DNA from: Centrapalus pauciflorus
Lineage: Eukaryota; Streptophyta; Magnoliopsida; Asterales; Asteraceae
Length of the DNA stretch: 64,000 nt
NCBI GenBank assembly: GCA_020465985.1
Contig: JAANYP010009665.1
Location: 697,001-761,000 of the forward strand
Direction: 5' to 3'
The translations under genes and the position numbers were made by a program. Of this stretch, positions 31,281 to 44,197 are shown one piece after another. Under the pieces are notes generated by a model. That model saw only the letters and a list, made by a program, of their open reading frames with translations. It was not told where the DNA came from and did not search any database. Each line of letters opens with the position of its first letter. Position 1 is the stretch's first letter.

Positions 31281-34100
31281 TACGTACAAATATTTTTTTT
31301 TAAAGATTTGTATGGTCTTCTTATTTAAATATAGTAAAAAAATCAATGTTACATGTTTGATCTCAAAAATATACTTTAAATAATACAGAAATAGTTTAAA
31401 ACCTAAAAAAAAAAAAAAAAAAGTTAATGAGATTTTTTAAATATCAAACCTTTCTTTTCCCACGGAGGATGGTTTTATTTTTCAATTAAGTTGGATGGCA
31501 TGAATTATGAATTTATGGGTAAGCAAAGTGTTAAAATTAAAGTGAACAAGATCAAAAAGTTAATTAAAACAAAGTTGAGGACGGAATAACATGAAACCGG
31601 TCCTAGTATGGCTTTTAGTTTTATCGTTTTTCTTGAATTTTATATTCATGAAAGGTGAAACCAAACTATACCAAACCAAAACTAAAAATTCAATAAAATC
31701 AAAACTAAATGCAAAACTGTATGATTAGTTCTCATTCGATTCAGTTTGGTATGGCTCTGTTTTGAATTTTATACACCCCTTTTTATGGATTTATGAATTT
31801 CTGTTGGTGCTTAAAATTTGTACTTTTTCTCTTTAACGATGTAATTCGATAAGTTGGTAGTATGAATAAATTAATCGTCATACGACGGGGATAGATAAAC
31901 GTTGTGTAACATCTACTATTTCTTAGTAAACTTTATCCTAAATCTATGTCAAAAAAAAAAAAAGAGTTTGATCTCATTGTTGGTTTTGTTTGTTAAAATG
32001 GGTCAAGTCTCAAAAGTTGATTACTAAAAGTCAATACATGTGTTAATGAGACTTTAACATGTGAAATCACGAATTATCAATGAATGGTTAAATATTTATA
32101 TGAATTTGGTGTTTTATCAGGATTTTAGATGGATTACAAAAGGAATCATCATATTCTAACACTAAAAGAAGATTTGTTCCTATACTTTGCAATTTCTTTA
32201 AAAGATTGTGTTAGGAGGGTTAAAATTAACAAACTCAGAAACTTCAACGTTATTTGTTCAATTGCTTAAAGTCAAAATCTGAATTTTTATATGATGACTT
32301 AATTAAGTCATAAATCTCATAACATAAGGTGTATTAATGTGTGTGTTTATAAAGCTTCATACGGCTCATCAAGCATTCAAGCTCGCTCTTAACAAATCTG
32401 ATTTCAAGCTTTAATCATCTAATTGATGATGGATCCTTTGTATTCTTGCTCAAACAAATGGTTTTCTAGATAATTTTTTTACTAATCCAATATAAGTATT
32501 GAAATTTCATTAGGTTTCTTGGTTAGAGTTAAATAAAGTTTTGGAACAAAAGTTTATAAATTGTTGGTTGAGATGTGTATATTAGGCTTGGACTAATATT
32601 TTGATGCCACAATTGGTGATTAATTTGAAGTTATTCATGCTCCTCATGAAAGGTAAGTTTTAATGTCATGTTTTTGAGTTTTGGGCGAAATATTGATATA
32701 ATTTTGATCTTGAATGATAAAGTTTAAGCTAAAATATGTTATATTAATGTTTGTAGTTGTTTATGGCAAAATCGATTTGGAATTAAATTTGGCTAAAAGT
32801 TCAAGTTGAAGGACGGAATACAATATATAGAATTGTAGATGACACATCCATGCACTAGAGTGTGTTGTGTTTACAGACGTGCACGTGGCATAATGACCAG
32901 TACAACTGTATATATGGATATGATAAAGGTTGCATTGCTTTTTATAGAATTTCTATATATGACTTTATAGGTGAATGTTAGCCTCATTTACTTCAAATTA
33001 TGTTTGTTTCAAATTTTAAAATTTGTCATTTGATTTGGAGTTACAAGACTTTGATGACTTTAGCTTATGAAATGAACTTGAGCATGTATGACTTGATGAT
33101 TTTGACTCAACGGGAATCGAATTGGATATGGATTGCTTGACGTGAGCTCTTGAAGCTTTATGTGTGTGTAGGGTGTGATCATTGTAAAACCTAATTTACT
33201 TTCATATTCATAGTTTTTATCGTTTATCATCGAATTTTATAATAATTCTGAAATTTGTAATGCATTGAAAAATTATTGTTCGTATATTACAAGAGTAAAT
33301 AAACTAGTTATTATTAATAAATGAATAAATATATCCTTTAAACTATGTAACTTGGTATTTTATTTTTATTTTTTTTACTTTTGACATTTGTTAATTGCCA
33401 TTTTAATACTTGAAAAACTGTTTCAACTTTAATTACTTTAAAACATAAAATTTAACTTTAAATCTATCAAAAATTAAAGGTATGAAAGACAAATTTTAAA
33501 TTATATATAGTTTTCTTTTATGTAAGTTTAATACACTAAATTAGTTTTAATATTTATTATAATTATAATTTATAGTTATAATTAAAGAACAATTTTGACT
33601 CAACCCATGTAATACATGGGTTAATTAATTAGCATGTGGGTGTGTCTATATATAAATTCGTGTATTCGGGTTTTCATGAAACGTGTTTAATTCGTGTCGT
33701 ATCACACGGATTCTTTACGTGTCGTGTTTGTGTTTCATATCCAGACACGTTTTACAATTTGTGTCGTATTTTACAAATTCATATGGCGTAAAATTCGTGT
33801 CTGACACACAACACGACACGAACGCATGTATTGTCAGATCTAGCAAACATAACCCAAAACGGTAATGAAATGCAAGTTAAACTTAATTAACACTTATCTT
33901 AAATTGGTTTTTAATATTACGAAAACATGTAGGTTTTAAAGAAAATTCTATTTTAACAATACTTATGCAATTTATCTTTTAAAGAAATCGTACTTTAACA
34001 ATATTTATGCTTACATTTGAACCACTCACTCATATATACATATAAACACCAAACGTTCTAAAAACACATATGATTATGGTGTTATATAATATGCGCATCT
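31281..34100. other. AT-rich intergenic stretch, no gene seen
   Basis: No coding frame of note. A piece at 31640-31790 rich in CCAAACC and GGTTTGG-like words looks like a decayed hAT MITE. At 33650-33830 there are repeated GTGTCGTGT and ACACGACACG words in both orientations, probably the end of an unidentified transposon. Confidence 0.4.
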
Positions 34101-34104
34101 ATGA

Positions 34105-34336
34105 ATAAGGGGACAATTTCGGCTCTATCAAGTATACAGGTCAAACGGCTTGACGACCAAAAGTCATAAATTTTACATAATTTTGAAGTTTTTTTTCAAA
34201 TAACAATTTGTTTGCTACACCGTTTTATAAATTTATATTTTTTAAAAAATTTATATTCCAGCTTAGTTTTTTTTTACAACGAATCAATTTAATCGACCGA
34301 CCCGTTTGGCCCGTTGAGTCAATATTGTCACCCTGC
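34105..34336. mobile_element. Decayed hAT MITE, relative of 28490-28718
   Basis: In opposite orientation it carries the same core, including GACCAAAAGTCATAAATTTT and CCCGTTTGGCCCGTTGAGTC. Ends AAGGGGACAATTT and ATATTGTCACCC are worn and no target duplication can be shown. Confidence 0.6.
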
Positions 34337-34339
34337 TCA

Positions 34340-35600
34340 GTATGAATTACGTCTTTATGATTTTATAGCATCATAAAATACCATAAAAAATACATACATC
34401 AACCAAAACACAAACTAAACACACAAATTTAATTAAAATCAAACCTAAACAATCAAAATTAGCAAAATCCAAACTTAAACAAACACCATTATGAAACCTA
34501 AAGTAAAACTCATAATTGAACAAACTCGGATACAAAAGTTGATGCAGTTACAACCTTTGATCATCGAAATCAAAGTAAAGTTATTCTTATTTATTGATTA
34601 AAACACATACAAAACATACAATTCACTCATAAAATTACAAAAGTATACCAAAGAACCCTAATCGAATTTACACAAACACACACGTACACATAAAGAATGC
34701 ACAAACACAAACACACTAATAACCCTAATCGTTTTACATAAACAACATAAATATAGACATGAGAAAGAGAAAGACATTGCACAAACACAGATCTAAACAA
34801 ATCCAAAAAGGACATGCAAATGTCTCTTAACTATGAGTTATATACATGATTTCTCTCTACCATGTTGGTCATGGAACCGGTCGGTAGGGGCCCAACGGGT
34901 GATTCATTGATTCCCCACCTCCCTCCCTCTCTATCCCCCCACTTCTTTTTAACATAGAAACAGATTTACCGTCTGGCCATGAGTGTTGCAAAAGGCTCAA
35001 CTGTTCAAAGCCTTAATTTTATATAGCCACGAAATGTGCATAAAGATACATAATTCGAGAAAAAGTTAGACATTCTATGTGTACACATCATGGGGTTGTG
35101 TAATAACAAATTCAAAAGAATTTGTATTTGATTTGCACACATTAGAACCCGCCCATCTGAAGAATGAAACTTGTATGTTCACTTAAAATTTCTTTCGTTT
35201 TCTACATGGGACAAAAAATTATCATAGTTCATTAATATTTTTCTAGCAAAGCCGATTAAGGTAACATGTTTTAAGTATCCAAATCTCATTCATGAGTTGT
35301 TTATGTCAAGCTTCTTTTACACTATTTTAAAGGTTTAATAGCATGCAATATAAACTTAAAAGATTTGTGGTTCATTAGCTTCGATTTATATCTTAAATTC
35401 CATCTTAATATGACAAATTCACTAGCTATTTAATTGAATTTCATGTTTCAGGACCTATTTATGTAATATATGCACATGGATTCTAAAATCCATAGAACAC
35501 TTTGCTCGTTATATAAAACTCGGACTCATACACAAAAAGATTTTATAGATACTTGGAAGAAAAGAAGAATTATAAAAGAATGAGAAGTTTTTTTGTCGTT
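34340..35600. other. AT-rich stretch, no gene seen
   Basis: Short frames only. Sequence near 34640-34830 is CA-rich. ATATAAAACTCGG near 35513 could be a promoter of an old LTR but has no partner. Confidence 0.4.
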
Positions 35601-35611
35601 AGGAAATCACA

Positions 35612-35745
35612 GAATGAGACGTAGGTCATTCTTGGACCGAACAATGTACACCACAATGAATTTAATTGTAACACTAATTTGTAATTAACATAGAGACTCA
35701 CTAATACGATCGTTGACATAGATCATCATTGGACCGGACTACTTA
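35612..35745 (+). repeat. Two copies of a dispersed LTR-like motif
   Basis: GTAGGTCATTCTTGGACCGA near 35622 and ATAGATCATCATTGGACCGG near 35715 are related to each other and to the sequences near 25800 (minus strand) and 29709 (plus). Probably one old retroelement family; class uncertain. Confidence 0.4.
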
Positions 35746-35857
35746 TATTCTGTAATCTTATTATTCTGTTATTATTGTTCGTCGTTGCGCTATTTGTGTT
35801 TAACGAGAGAGATTGGGAGGTTCTATATAAGAGGGTTGTGTCAAGTCTAGTTCACAT

Positions 35858-36087
35858 CACTACAAAAAAAAACATGCTTTTAGCAAGGTATATGTTGTTA
35901 GCAAAGGCTACAGCAACGTCGGATAGTGTGTCGTTATATACCCGTCGTAGTTTTTTGTGACGTATTAAAATATGTCGCTACGATAGATACATGTATAGGG
36001 ACATTTGTAGTATGTCGCAGATTTTTGCAACGCTACAATGTGTCGCTATTATGGTCGCTTATTGCATCGTCATTTGTGTTGTAGTTC
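35858..36087. mobile_element. CACTA-type non-autonomous remnant
   Basis: It starts CACTACAAAAAAAAACATGC and holds repeated TGTCGCTA, GTCGTTATAT and ACGTCGG words typical of subterminal repeats. A worn GTTGTAGTT near 36087 may be the other end. No clean 3-bp duplication. Confidence 0.55.
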
Positions 36088-36348
36088 TCGTCGTCGATCA
36101 CTTGTGAATTCTCGTCATTAAATAGTGTGTCGTTATATATACTTAATCACTTCAACATTTCAGTTGCCAGGAGCTCTGAACCTAGGACATGGTAAAGGGG
36201 CACCTTCATATTAAGTTTGTATCTTGACTTTTGCCAATTTATATAAGTGTGCACTTCACATTTTTATACTTATTTTAGTTCCAACCGAAACCATTCAAAG
36301 GGCAAAGAAAATTACACTATGATAACAACTGTGGATATATTACACCTA

Positions 36349-36695
36349 GAGGGTGTTTGGATTTGCGTTTGAAAAGGTATTGTAGCGTTTTGGAAACTAA
36401 TAATCAGATAATCGCTGTAACAAAAAAGTGCTGCTGGAAATGTAGTATTTGGTTTAGCTTCTGCTATTTGCTATCGTAATTATCAAATAATCAGTTTTTA
36501 AAGTGTTTGGATTTGCGTTTTAACTTGTATATTGACCAAATAATCACTTATTAAACAAATAAGCTACATTTTTTAACTTATGAAAAAGTGTGGTAAGATT
36601 ACCTCTAAACGCAAATAATCACTTATTAATGTATGCAATCCAAAGTAACGTAATAAGCTAATAATCTTATTCATAACGCAAAACCAAACACCCTC
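36349..36695 (+). mobile_element. PIF/Harbinger-type MITE, copy 3
   Basis: 347 bp with ends GAGGGTGTTTGG and CCAAACACCCTC and flanking CTA at 36346-36348 and 36696-36698. It is the same family and orientation as the split copy at 9324-18228, with a small internal deletion near the right end. Confidence 0.9.
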
Positions 36696-36698
36696 CTA

Positions 36699-37433
36699 GA
36701 CTGGGTTTGTTTAGTGATTGATATGATGTTTCTTTGCATAGCATGAGAACTGATTTACTTCACGGGCGAGGTCTCTGGTTCAAGTCTAGGATGGCCCAGT
36801 TGCGTCAGGACTGATTATCAAGGAGCTAGTAAGATATCACCTTTGATATCCATATTATCATACATAAGTAATTTACAATAATTATTTTTGTCAATGTATG
36901 TTATATTATCAATGTCGATCTTTTATATTTTTGTTGTCCAAAACGGTTTTTTAATATCAAATATAGTGAAAATTCAAAAGGATTTGTTTATAATGGTGTT
37001 TAAGTCAAAGCCTACAAGTTGGCTACTAGGATTATAATATTTTCTCCTAAAGAGCTTTGTGATTTCTTTAATCTATTAAAGATTATCAAACCATATATAC
37101 ATGTATTTTAGTTTTTCATTTCAACGTGATAAATTTTTAAATAAAGTTCAGTTTTTCATACAAATAGAAAGTCAGGTAGTTTTTAACCAAATTCTTTTAG
37201 AAATATATCATATTAAAATAAAATACATATATTACATAAAAAAATTTACGTATCATACATATGAAAAATTATGTTAATATCATAAAATCCTAATCTTAAA
37301 ATTAATAATTAAAAAATTGATAAATTGTCATTATAGGGAGTTAGGGACGTAGGGAGGTTAGGATATAGACCATGGCCTGCCTAAAAAAGTTTATTAGCTC
37401 TAGCGTGTGTGTATCATAAGTGTGGCCAACCTA
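36699..37433. other. AT-rich spacer, no gene seen
   Basis: GGTTCAAGTCTAGG near 36778 is B-box-like, but there is no A box, tail or duplication to support a SINE. Otherwise featureless. Confidence 0.4.
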
Positions 37434-37484
37434 TAAGGCTGTTGGGAGTACCAAGGCCGCTTGGGCGCGGCTCCGCCACCTCAG

Positions 37485-37510
37485 CCCCCCCCCCCCCCCC
37501 CCCCCCCCCC
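37485..37510. repeat. Poly-C tract, 26 bases
   Basis: A pure C26 run inside the left end of the PIF-type element, followed by a GC-rich leader. The proline-rich frames read here are artefacts. Confidence 0.95.
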
Positions 37511-37768
37511 GCGCCGGCTACACCATCCCCCCAGGCGGCCCCGCCTCTTCCCTTCCCCGGCCCGGCTTCCCCTCCCCGCTCCCCCTTTGTCTTTTTGCGC
37601 CCCAACGGTCACTAGACCGTTTGAAAATAAAATAAAAAAATTTTAATAATTTTTTTCCCTATATATATATATATTCATACACATTCATATTCACACACTT
37701 TCACCACTTTCATCTCTTCCACACACTTTCATCACTTTCATCTCTCAATCTCTATACTTTTTAAAGTC

Positions 37769-39083
37769 ATGGATCGAAACACCGGCAAACAACCCGCCGC
37801 AAGTCGAAAACGCGGCAAACAACCGGCTTCTCAATCAAACCCTTCTTTCCGCCCACCGTAAAATTTTACGAATAATTCGACACCATACGTGCCACACTTT
37901 TCACCCCCCAATCCACAATATTACCAACCATCCCCACCCAATCCACAATATTACCAACCATCACCCCCCAATCCGCAATATTTCTCGCAAAATCCACCCA
38001 ATCCGCAATATTCCTCGCAATCCCCACCCAATCCGCAATATTCCTCGCGAGAATTTCACGAGGGTTTCGAACCATTTTCTTATCGGGACCCCGCATCTAG
38101 AGACGAGGACGATGAGGAGACGGTACCTGAAACTCAACCCGTCGATTCCGACGATTCCGAGAAGGAGACGATTCCGGTAAACACCGCGGCAACCGGGTCT
38201 ACACGAAAGGGTCCAATGAAACCAAAAATGTGGACCTCCATCGAAGAAAAGGCTTTGGCGGAAGCCTGGATCGATATTTCCGAAGATCCAACTACCGGAA
38301 ATAATAAAAAGCGTTCAAATTTTTGGGGACGAATCCTCGAAAATTTTGATAGCCGAGTTGGTGGAACTAGCCGCACCACCCACCAACTTAATTCAAAGTG
38401 GAAGGACATGAACCGCAATTGTACAAAATTTGGCGGCATGTTTAACAACAATACGATGCAGCGACGGAGCGAGGAAAACGATTACGACGTTTTCAACAAC
38501 ACCCAAGAACAATACAAGGCCCTCAATAAAGGTAAGCCGTTTCCACACCAATCGGCTTGGGAGGTGCTTCGATGTCATCCAAAGCGGAACCCCGTTCCAC
38601 AAATGGATGATTTTGTTGAGCCGCAAAGAAAGCGGACCAAAACTTCCGAATCTCACACGATCGAAACACCGTCTTCTGATGCGGCATTTTTTAGGTGTTG
38701 ACATTGATGAAGATGACGAGGGGGACGCGGATCTTCGGCAGCTTGAACGACCACGCCGCAAGGGAAAAAAACCAGCATCAACATCAGTCGACCCAGAGAT
38801 GCAATCAAAATTCGAAAGGATTTCAACATGTCACGAGAAAGATCTTGAAGATAAAAGACGTCACCGAGCACGACTTGAAGAATTGAAACAATCAAAACAA
38901 CAAAAAGAATTGGAGTTGAAAGAGAAAAGATATAATGCGTACATTGTGGCACTGAATGAACAACAACAAGAACGTGACTTGGATTTTTTCGTTCGGTCAC
39001 ACGACCATCTGCAAGGTACTGCTTTGGAAGCCGTATTGGCCCGCAAACAAAGCATTGCGGAGCGTTGGGGATGGCGACTATAG
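37769..39083 (+). pseudogene. PIF/Harbinger ORF1, Myb/SANT-like, two lesions
   Basis: The frame starts at ATG 37769 and meets a TAA at 37859-37861 (codon 31), after which the same frame stays open to 38701. The TAA probably came from CAA by one C-to-T change. The protein has five or six PPNPQY repeats near its start, an acidic stretch, then a trihelix/Myb-like domain (KMWTSIEEKALAEAW, then FWGRILENF, HQLNSKWKDMN). An extra T in the T6 run at 38687-38692 shifts the frame; the rest, LGVDIDEDDEG to a Lys/Glu-rich coiled-coil tail ending AERWGWRL, continues one frame over to 39083. ORF1 proteins of this superfamily are DNA-binding partners of the transposase. Two lesions make a working protein unlikely. 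Confidence 0.8.
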
Positions 39084-39411
39084 TTTCGTAATTTTTTAGT
39101 TATGTAATTTTTTTAGTTATGTAATTTTTTTAATTATGTAATTTTTTTAATTTTTAGTTTCGTAATTTTTATTGTTTAGTTTCGTAATTTTATTATGTAA
39201 ACTTTTAAATATTTATGAAATTAATTACTTTAGATTTAATAATTGTTTTCTTAATTAAAATGTTAAAAAAATTAAGAAAGATGGAAATGTTAAGAAATGT
39301 GTGTATTTCCTAGTTAGAAAGGTGGGGAAAGGTAGAGAGAGAAAAGCTGATGTGACGCTGACGTGTACAGAAAGATGGGTTTGGGAAAGGGAGGTACTTC
39401 CACCACTCTAA

Positions 39412-40909
39412 TATATTGACCAAGTGCATTTCTATTAATTAATTGTAATATAAATAATATAATATCTATTGATATTTTTTTGGTTTGAGTTTGTTGGCCT
39501 TTTTTTTATTAGCTTGAAATTTTTTAGCTAGTAAAATGATTGTTTAGCATAATTAGTATCTTCAATAACAACAAACTTATTATATATTAAAGAATATTGT
39601 ATTTTAGTGATTTATTTTCATGTTTTATGAGTACCTAATGATATTTTATAACGATGATTATACTAAGCTCAAAATAGTTTACATAAACACTAACAGTTTA
39701 CATGATATTTTATAGTGTTGAACTTTTGTTATCGAAAGTTAAACTGTTGGTGTCTACATACAAACTAATTTGGCCTATAAAATTCTGACTACGTCAAATT
39801 GTGTAAAAAATCATGCTATTAAATGATTTAGAAAAATATTGTTACACAAATAAGCTATTAGCCTATTAATAGGACGGTAATTAGTGTCAGTTTCTTTTCA
39901 ATCCATTTTAATTGCGTTAGGAATGAGTTTATCTCATGTTTTATGTCAACGCATTTTTGGTTGTGGGATTTAATTGTTTATAGTCTTTCAAGTAAACAAA
40001 ATTCCAATCTTAGCTTTGAAAATTTGTTAAACAATCTTTCTCAAAAACAATAATAATAAATTTATAAAAAAAGGTAAGTAAAAAACTATAAGGCCTCAGT
40101 CCTCAGGTAGTGGGCTCGGTACTAAACATGACATTGGCAAACACCACCCCCTCAACTTTTCATCATGACAAAAGACATCCAAATGTCGAGAGAAGGAGAG
40201 AATGTCATGCGATTGTGTGTGCAAATATATATATAATTAAAAAATAGATGTGGCATCGACATGACAAAGTTGACATAAATACAATTTTGCTTGACATCCT
40301 TAACAAGTTACCAATCACTTCCTGAGGCCTAAGGAACACCTCAAAAAACTTATAGCTTGAAACTTTTTTTCATGGGTAATGTAGTTTATAATTTTATAAC
40401 ATAAATAATGAAATATCCAAATTATCTCACGGGATTTTAAAGTCATAGAAAAAAAATTCAAGCATTTAAATGGTCCCACCAAGTAAAATGATAAAAACCG
40501 GTTAAAATGATTGGATCCAAATTTTGATAAATGGTACAATCGGATTGATGACCTTACAATCGTGAAAATAACCTTATGTTGGTAACGATCGTACATTGAT
40601 CCAGATCCAAATCTGAAAGTACGAGCGTCAAATCATACGATCTTGTGATGAGGATCATGATGTTAACAACAATGCAATTAACTATTAAAATCATTTGATT
40701 GTTGAAAACTTTTTGTCGAATTAGATATTAGTGATAGATATATGCTGAAAATGAGTTAAGAGTTGAATTAGACCTAATTAATTTCATAAACCCGACCCGA
40801 ATTGTGACATATGGTTCGGATCAAGTTCTAGGATCATAAATATTGTTCAGTACCAAATTTAAAGAATCTTTCCATCCTGATCCTGTGCATGAAGTCATGA
40901 ACAAAGAGT
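39412..40909. other. AT-rich intergenic stretch, no gene seen
   Basis: Only short frames; no terminal repeats or RNA genes recognised. The last few hundred bases are the upstream region of the F-box gene. Confidence 0.5.
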
Positions 40910-40917
40910 TATAAAAA
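40910..40917 (+). promoter_or_regulatory. Putative TATA box of the F-box gene
   Basis: TATAAAAA lies about 60 bases before the start codon, leaving room for a short leader of roughly 30 bases. Confidence 0.45.
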
Positions 40918-40976
40918 CTAAAATATTTTTGTCACTTTACTCCCTATGAAGCGTAGACGCCTTCTCTATCTTTGAG

Positions 40977-42122
40977 ATGGAGCTAGCTATCGTCAGAAAC
41001 AATCACAGCACTTCTCCGGCGACTCCCACGCCGGAAATGGATCGGAAAATATGGCGGAAGCTCCCCATCGAGCTCCTCGAACGAATACTCTCGTTTTTAC
41101 CTCTCAAAACCTTCTTATACCTCCGATCAACCTGTAAATACTTCAGATCTCTCATCTTCTCACCACTTTTTCTCTCCAAACACACAAATTCACCTCTTTC
41201 TTCCTTCATACTACTCTCTCACCCTCAATCATCTTACTACCTACTATACGACACCTTTCTCAACACTTGGCGCAATTTCAGCATCCCTTTATCTCGTTCC
41301 CTAACCTTCACGCCACTCCTAACCACCGCCACCTGCCTCCTCTGCTTCTCCGCCGTACCGGATTCTTCCAATTCCGCCTTCCTCATCCATAACCTACTAT
41401 CCAGGTCTTCAAGGACGGTGAACTTCCCTGAATATCCTTTCGCTTTTGAATTCCCAACCCTAATTACAAATTCCTCCGGTTACAAACTGTTTTGCTTGTC
41501 ATCCGGTTCGTCTTCTTCTCACATCTACGCCTACGTCTACCACTCCGGATCTCGTAATTGGACTCGACACGACGGGTTTCAACAAACCCTAGGTGACAGT
41601 TATCATCAACAAGGCGTTTTCTTCAACGGATCTCTGTATTTCGTGTCTCGAGATCCGTTTTCGGTTGTGAGTTTTGATCTGTGTACCGGAAATTGGGAGA
41701 GATCAGGTGTGAGTTTGCCGGAAGAACTGACTTTTGTCCGATTAGCGGCAGGGAATGGTGGCGGAGGAGAGGGAGAAAACCGGTTGTTTATGTTTGGGGG
41801 AATTGGGAGGAATGGAATTTCTAGAAGCATGAAGGTATGGGAACTGATTGTAAAGGAAAGGAGATGGAAAGAAGTGGAGAGTGTACCAGAGATGATGTGC
41901 AGGAAATTTGGGTCAGTTTGCTACCATAATTATGAACACATTTACTGTTTTTGGCATCAAGGCATGATATGTGTATGTTGTTATACTTGGCCTGAAGTTT
42001 TGTATTATAAAGTCTCAAGAAAAACTTGGCATTGGTTGCCAAAATGCCCTTATCTTCCTGACAAATGGAGCTGTGGTTTCAAGTGGTTTTCGTTCGTCCC
42101 AGAGCTCTACGCTTTCGTTTAG
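40977..42122 (+). CDS. F-box/kelch-repeat protein, At5g43190-like
   Basis: An uninterrupted single-exon gene of 381 residues. Residues about 24-70 form the F-box (RKIWRKLPIELLERILSFL, LKTFLYLRSTCKYFRSLI), which in this family binds the SKP1-like subunit of SCF ubiquitin ligases. The rest is a kelch-type beta-propeller region with RSMKVWELIVKERRWKEV, then FGSVCYHNYEHIYCFWHQGM and a Cys-rich TWPEVLYYKVSRKTWHWLPK near the end, which would select the substrate. The C-terminal third matches what I know of the Arabidopsis At5g43190 subfamily very closely; the floral regulator UFO is a more distant relative. The ATG at 40977 is the first in frame after a plausible leader; a second ATG (residue 21) just before the F-box is possible. 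No damage seen. The substrate is unknown. Confidence 0.93.
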   Translation: MELAIVRNNHSTSPATPTPEMDRKIWRKLPIELLERILSFLPLKTFLYLRSTCKYFRSLIFSPLFLSKHTNSPLSSFILLSHPQSSYYLLYDTFLNTWRNFSIPLSRSLTFTPLLTTATCLLCFSAVPDSSNSAFLIHNLLSRSSRTVNFPEYPFAFEFPTLITNSSGYKLFCLSSGSSSSHIYAYVYHSGSRNWTRHDGFQQTLGDSYHQQGVFFNGSLYFVSRDPFSVVSFDLCTGNWERSGVSLPEELTFVRLAAGNGGGGEGENRLFMFGGIGRNGISRSMKVWELIVKERRWKEVESVPEMMCRKFGSVCYHNYEHIYCFWHQGMICVCCYTWPEVLYYKVSRKTWHWLPKCPYLPDKWSCGFKWFSFVPELYAFV

Positions 42123-43995
42123 CCTGCGGGCCATCGGTACGTTGTAGTTTCGGAGCTCATGATGCACTGGTTAACGTATAATTATCGTAGTTTTGAAGTC
42201 ACTGTGTGTACATTTTCTTGGGGTTTATTTGGGTATTTGTGTAGCATTTTTGTTATTATAGAAGGTCTATAGTGTTATGGTATCAGTATTTGGTTTGATT
42301 GTAGAAGTTATCTGTTATATATTTCAATGTGCTTGATTTTAATTTTTGAGATCCATCCAGTTTTGCATTTTCAATTTTTTCTAGAAAAAATGGGGTTTAC
42401 AAATAAATGGATTTGGTTAGAAAGTGGTGGTGTCTCTGCCTATCAAGATTCAACCCCTTTGATTGCTTCCAGGTCAATTTCTGCCAACAGTATCTCAAAA
42501 CTCGATAGTGTATTAATAGAAGGGAGTTTAAATGGACCCCAAATAATCTCAATGCACCTCCTATTTTCTTTTTTAAGCATAATTATCATAAACAATGATT
42601 CTATGTTTTTTTTTTATGATGCATCACTTTTTTAATGATTCATACAATTTTTAAACATAATTATTATGTAAAGGGTGTCCAAAAAGTAGGACTCTAATAG
42701 AATTATAGTTCGGCTAGTGCATGCACACCCTCTCCAACTCTCCATTGATAATCATATTTCTTTCGGTCCAAAATAAATATTCACTTACAAAAATACATAG
42801 TTTTACAAAAACGTAACGATTACGATCTTCAAACAACTAAATGACAGTTTTATCATTGCTAAATAATTACTTTTAAAAAGTTAACTTTTTAGACCACATG
42901 ATTAAAGACATAACTGAAATCATATAAATTATATCTATATATTTATTAATGACGACGTATATTTTATGACAAATTAAAATGAATATATAGACACTTAATT
43001 TGGAATGAAAGCAGTATGTTTCCTTTAAGCTTGATAGTGATAGCAATATTAATATTAATGAATGTGTTTGAGATGTATGATTAGTAAAAACTAGTTTAAC
43101 AATTTGAGATGACGTTTTTAATTTGATAAAGTTTGTGAAATCATTCTCGTCAAAATATTAAGTTTATATAATTTTTAAAGACAATTATTTATAAGTACCA
43201 TCATTGTTGTACACGAGTTTAAAGATAATAAACTAGTAATTTATTAATGACTGATTTTGATAGTACAAAATATCTTTTAAAGTTGTAAGGTAGAAGATGT
43301 CGAGTGAGTATTATAGTACTCGAATCATGAGACTTGTAAGCCTCATCGAGTTGCACCTTGTCAAATGAAGCCAATGATGCATATTTTGTTAATTAAAATT
43401 GTAATAAATTATCTAGTTGAGTCGAACTTGATACTATCAATATCTTACGAGCTTAAAAACTTATGTTTAATTAAGCTCAAATTGAATCTCCGAGTTTCAG
43501 TTATATTATCGAGCTTAAATAAGGGTTGATACGAATTAGCTAGATTTCATTGATATTAAAGGATGTTTGATATGGTGGAATTGGAATGGAACACCATTTA
43601 GTTGCCTTATGTCTGTTTGAACAATATTAGTTAATCTTGTTTTTTTTATAAGAATTGATACGAGTTTTAAAGTCTCCTCATCTGCTCAAATCCAATGGGA
43701 TCCAGAGAGACCATATCTTCATCCATAGGCTCCCAAGTATTCAGATCGATAGAAAGTTTGATTAATTTACATGTTTTTTAATATGTGACAAGAGTCTTGT
43801 TTCTCAACGAAAAGGAATAAAAAACGAAACTTAATATAAATTTGATTGTTATATTTTCTTGTCAATATAAAAAGAATAAAAAGATTAAAATAATAAACTT
43901 TTTATTTATTTTCAGAACCATATATAAATATTATAAGTTAATAAAACTTATAAAATTTATTTTATTTAATTTCATGATGATTTCACGATGCCAAG
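42123..43995. other. 3' flank of the F-box gene, then AT-rich spacer
   Basis: The first 200 bases are probably the 3' untranslated region (ATATTT and GTATTTGT-rich). After that no gene, terminal repeat or RNA gene is visible. Confidence 0.4.
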
Positions 43996-44145
43996 TAGGG
44001 TGTTCAAACAAAATCAGAAAACCGAGAAACCGAACCGAACCGCTTAAACCGCTTGATCCAAAACCTAAAAAAAACTAAAACCGAAACATCACGGGGCGGT
44101 TTAGGTTTTCATTTTTAGAAAACCGTGGATAACCGAACCGAACAG

Positions 44146-44197
<52 letters not shown>

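Larger units (their letters stand above)
37437..39408 (+). mobile_element. PIF/Harbinger-type element carrying ORF1 only
   Basis: 1972 bp with worn inverted ends (GGCTGTTGGGAGTACC and GGTACTTCCACCACTC) and flanking TAA at 37434-37436 and 39409-39411. It holds a single broken gene for a Myb/SANT-like protein and no DDE transposase, so it cannot move by itself. Gene annotations of such loci in plants are often misleadingly called glutathione S-transferase T3-like. Confidence 0.75.

Noticed and set aside
36770..36795. Possible SINE from GGTTCAAGTCTAGG
   Set aside because: No A box, no tail and no target duplication could be found.
37409..37646. Pro-rich and Gly-rich frames on both strands
   Set aside because: They are readings of the C26 tract and GC-rich leader of the PIF-type element.
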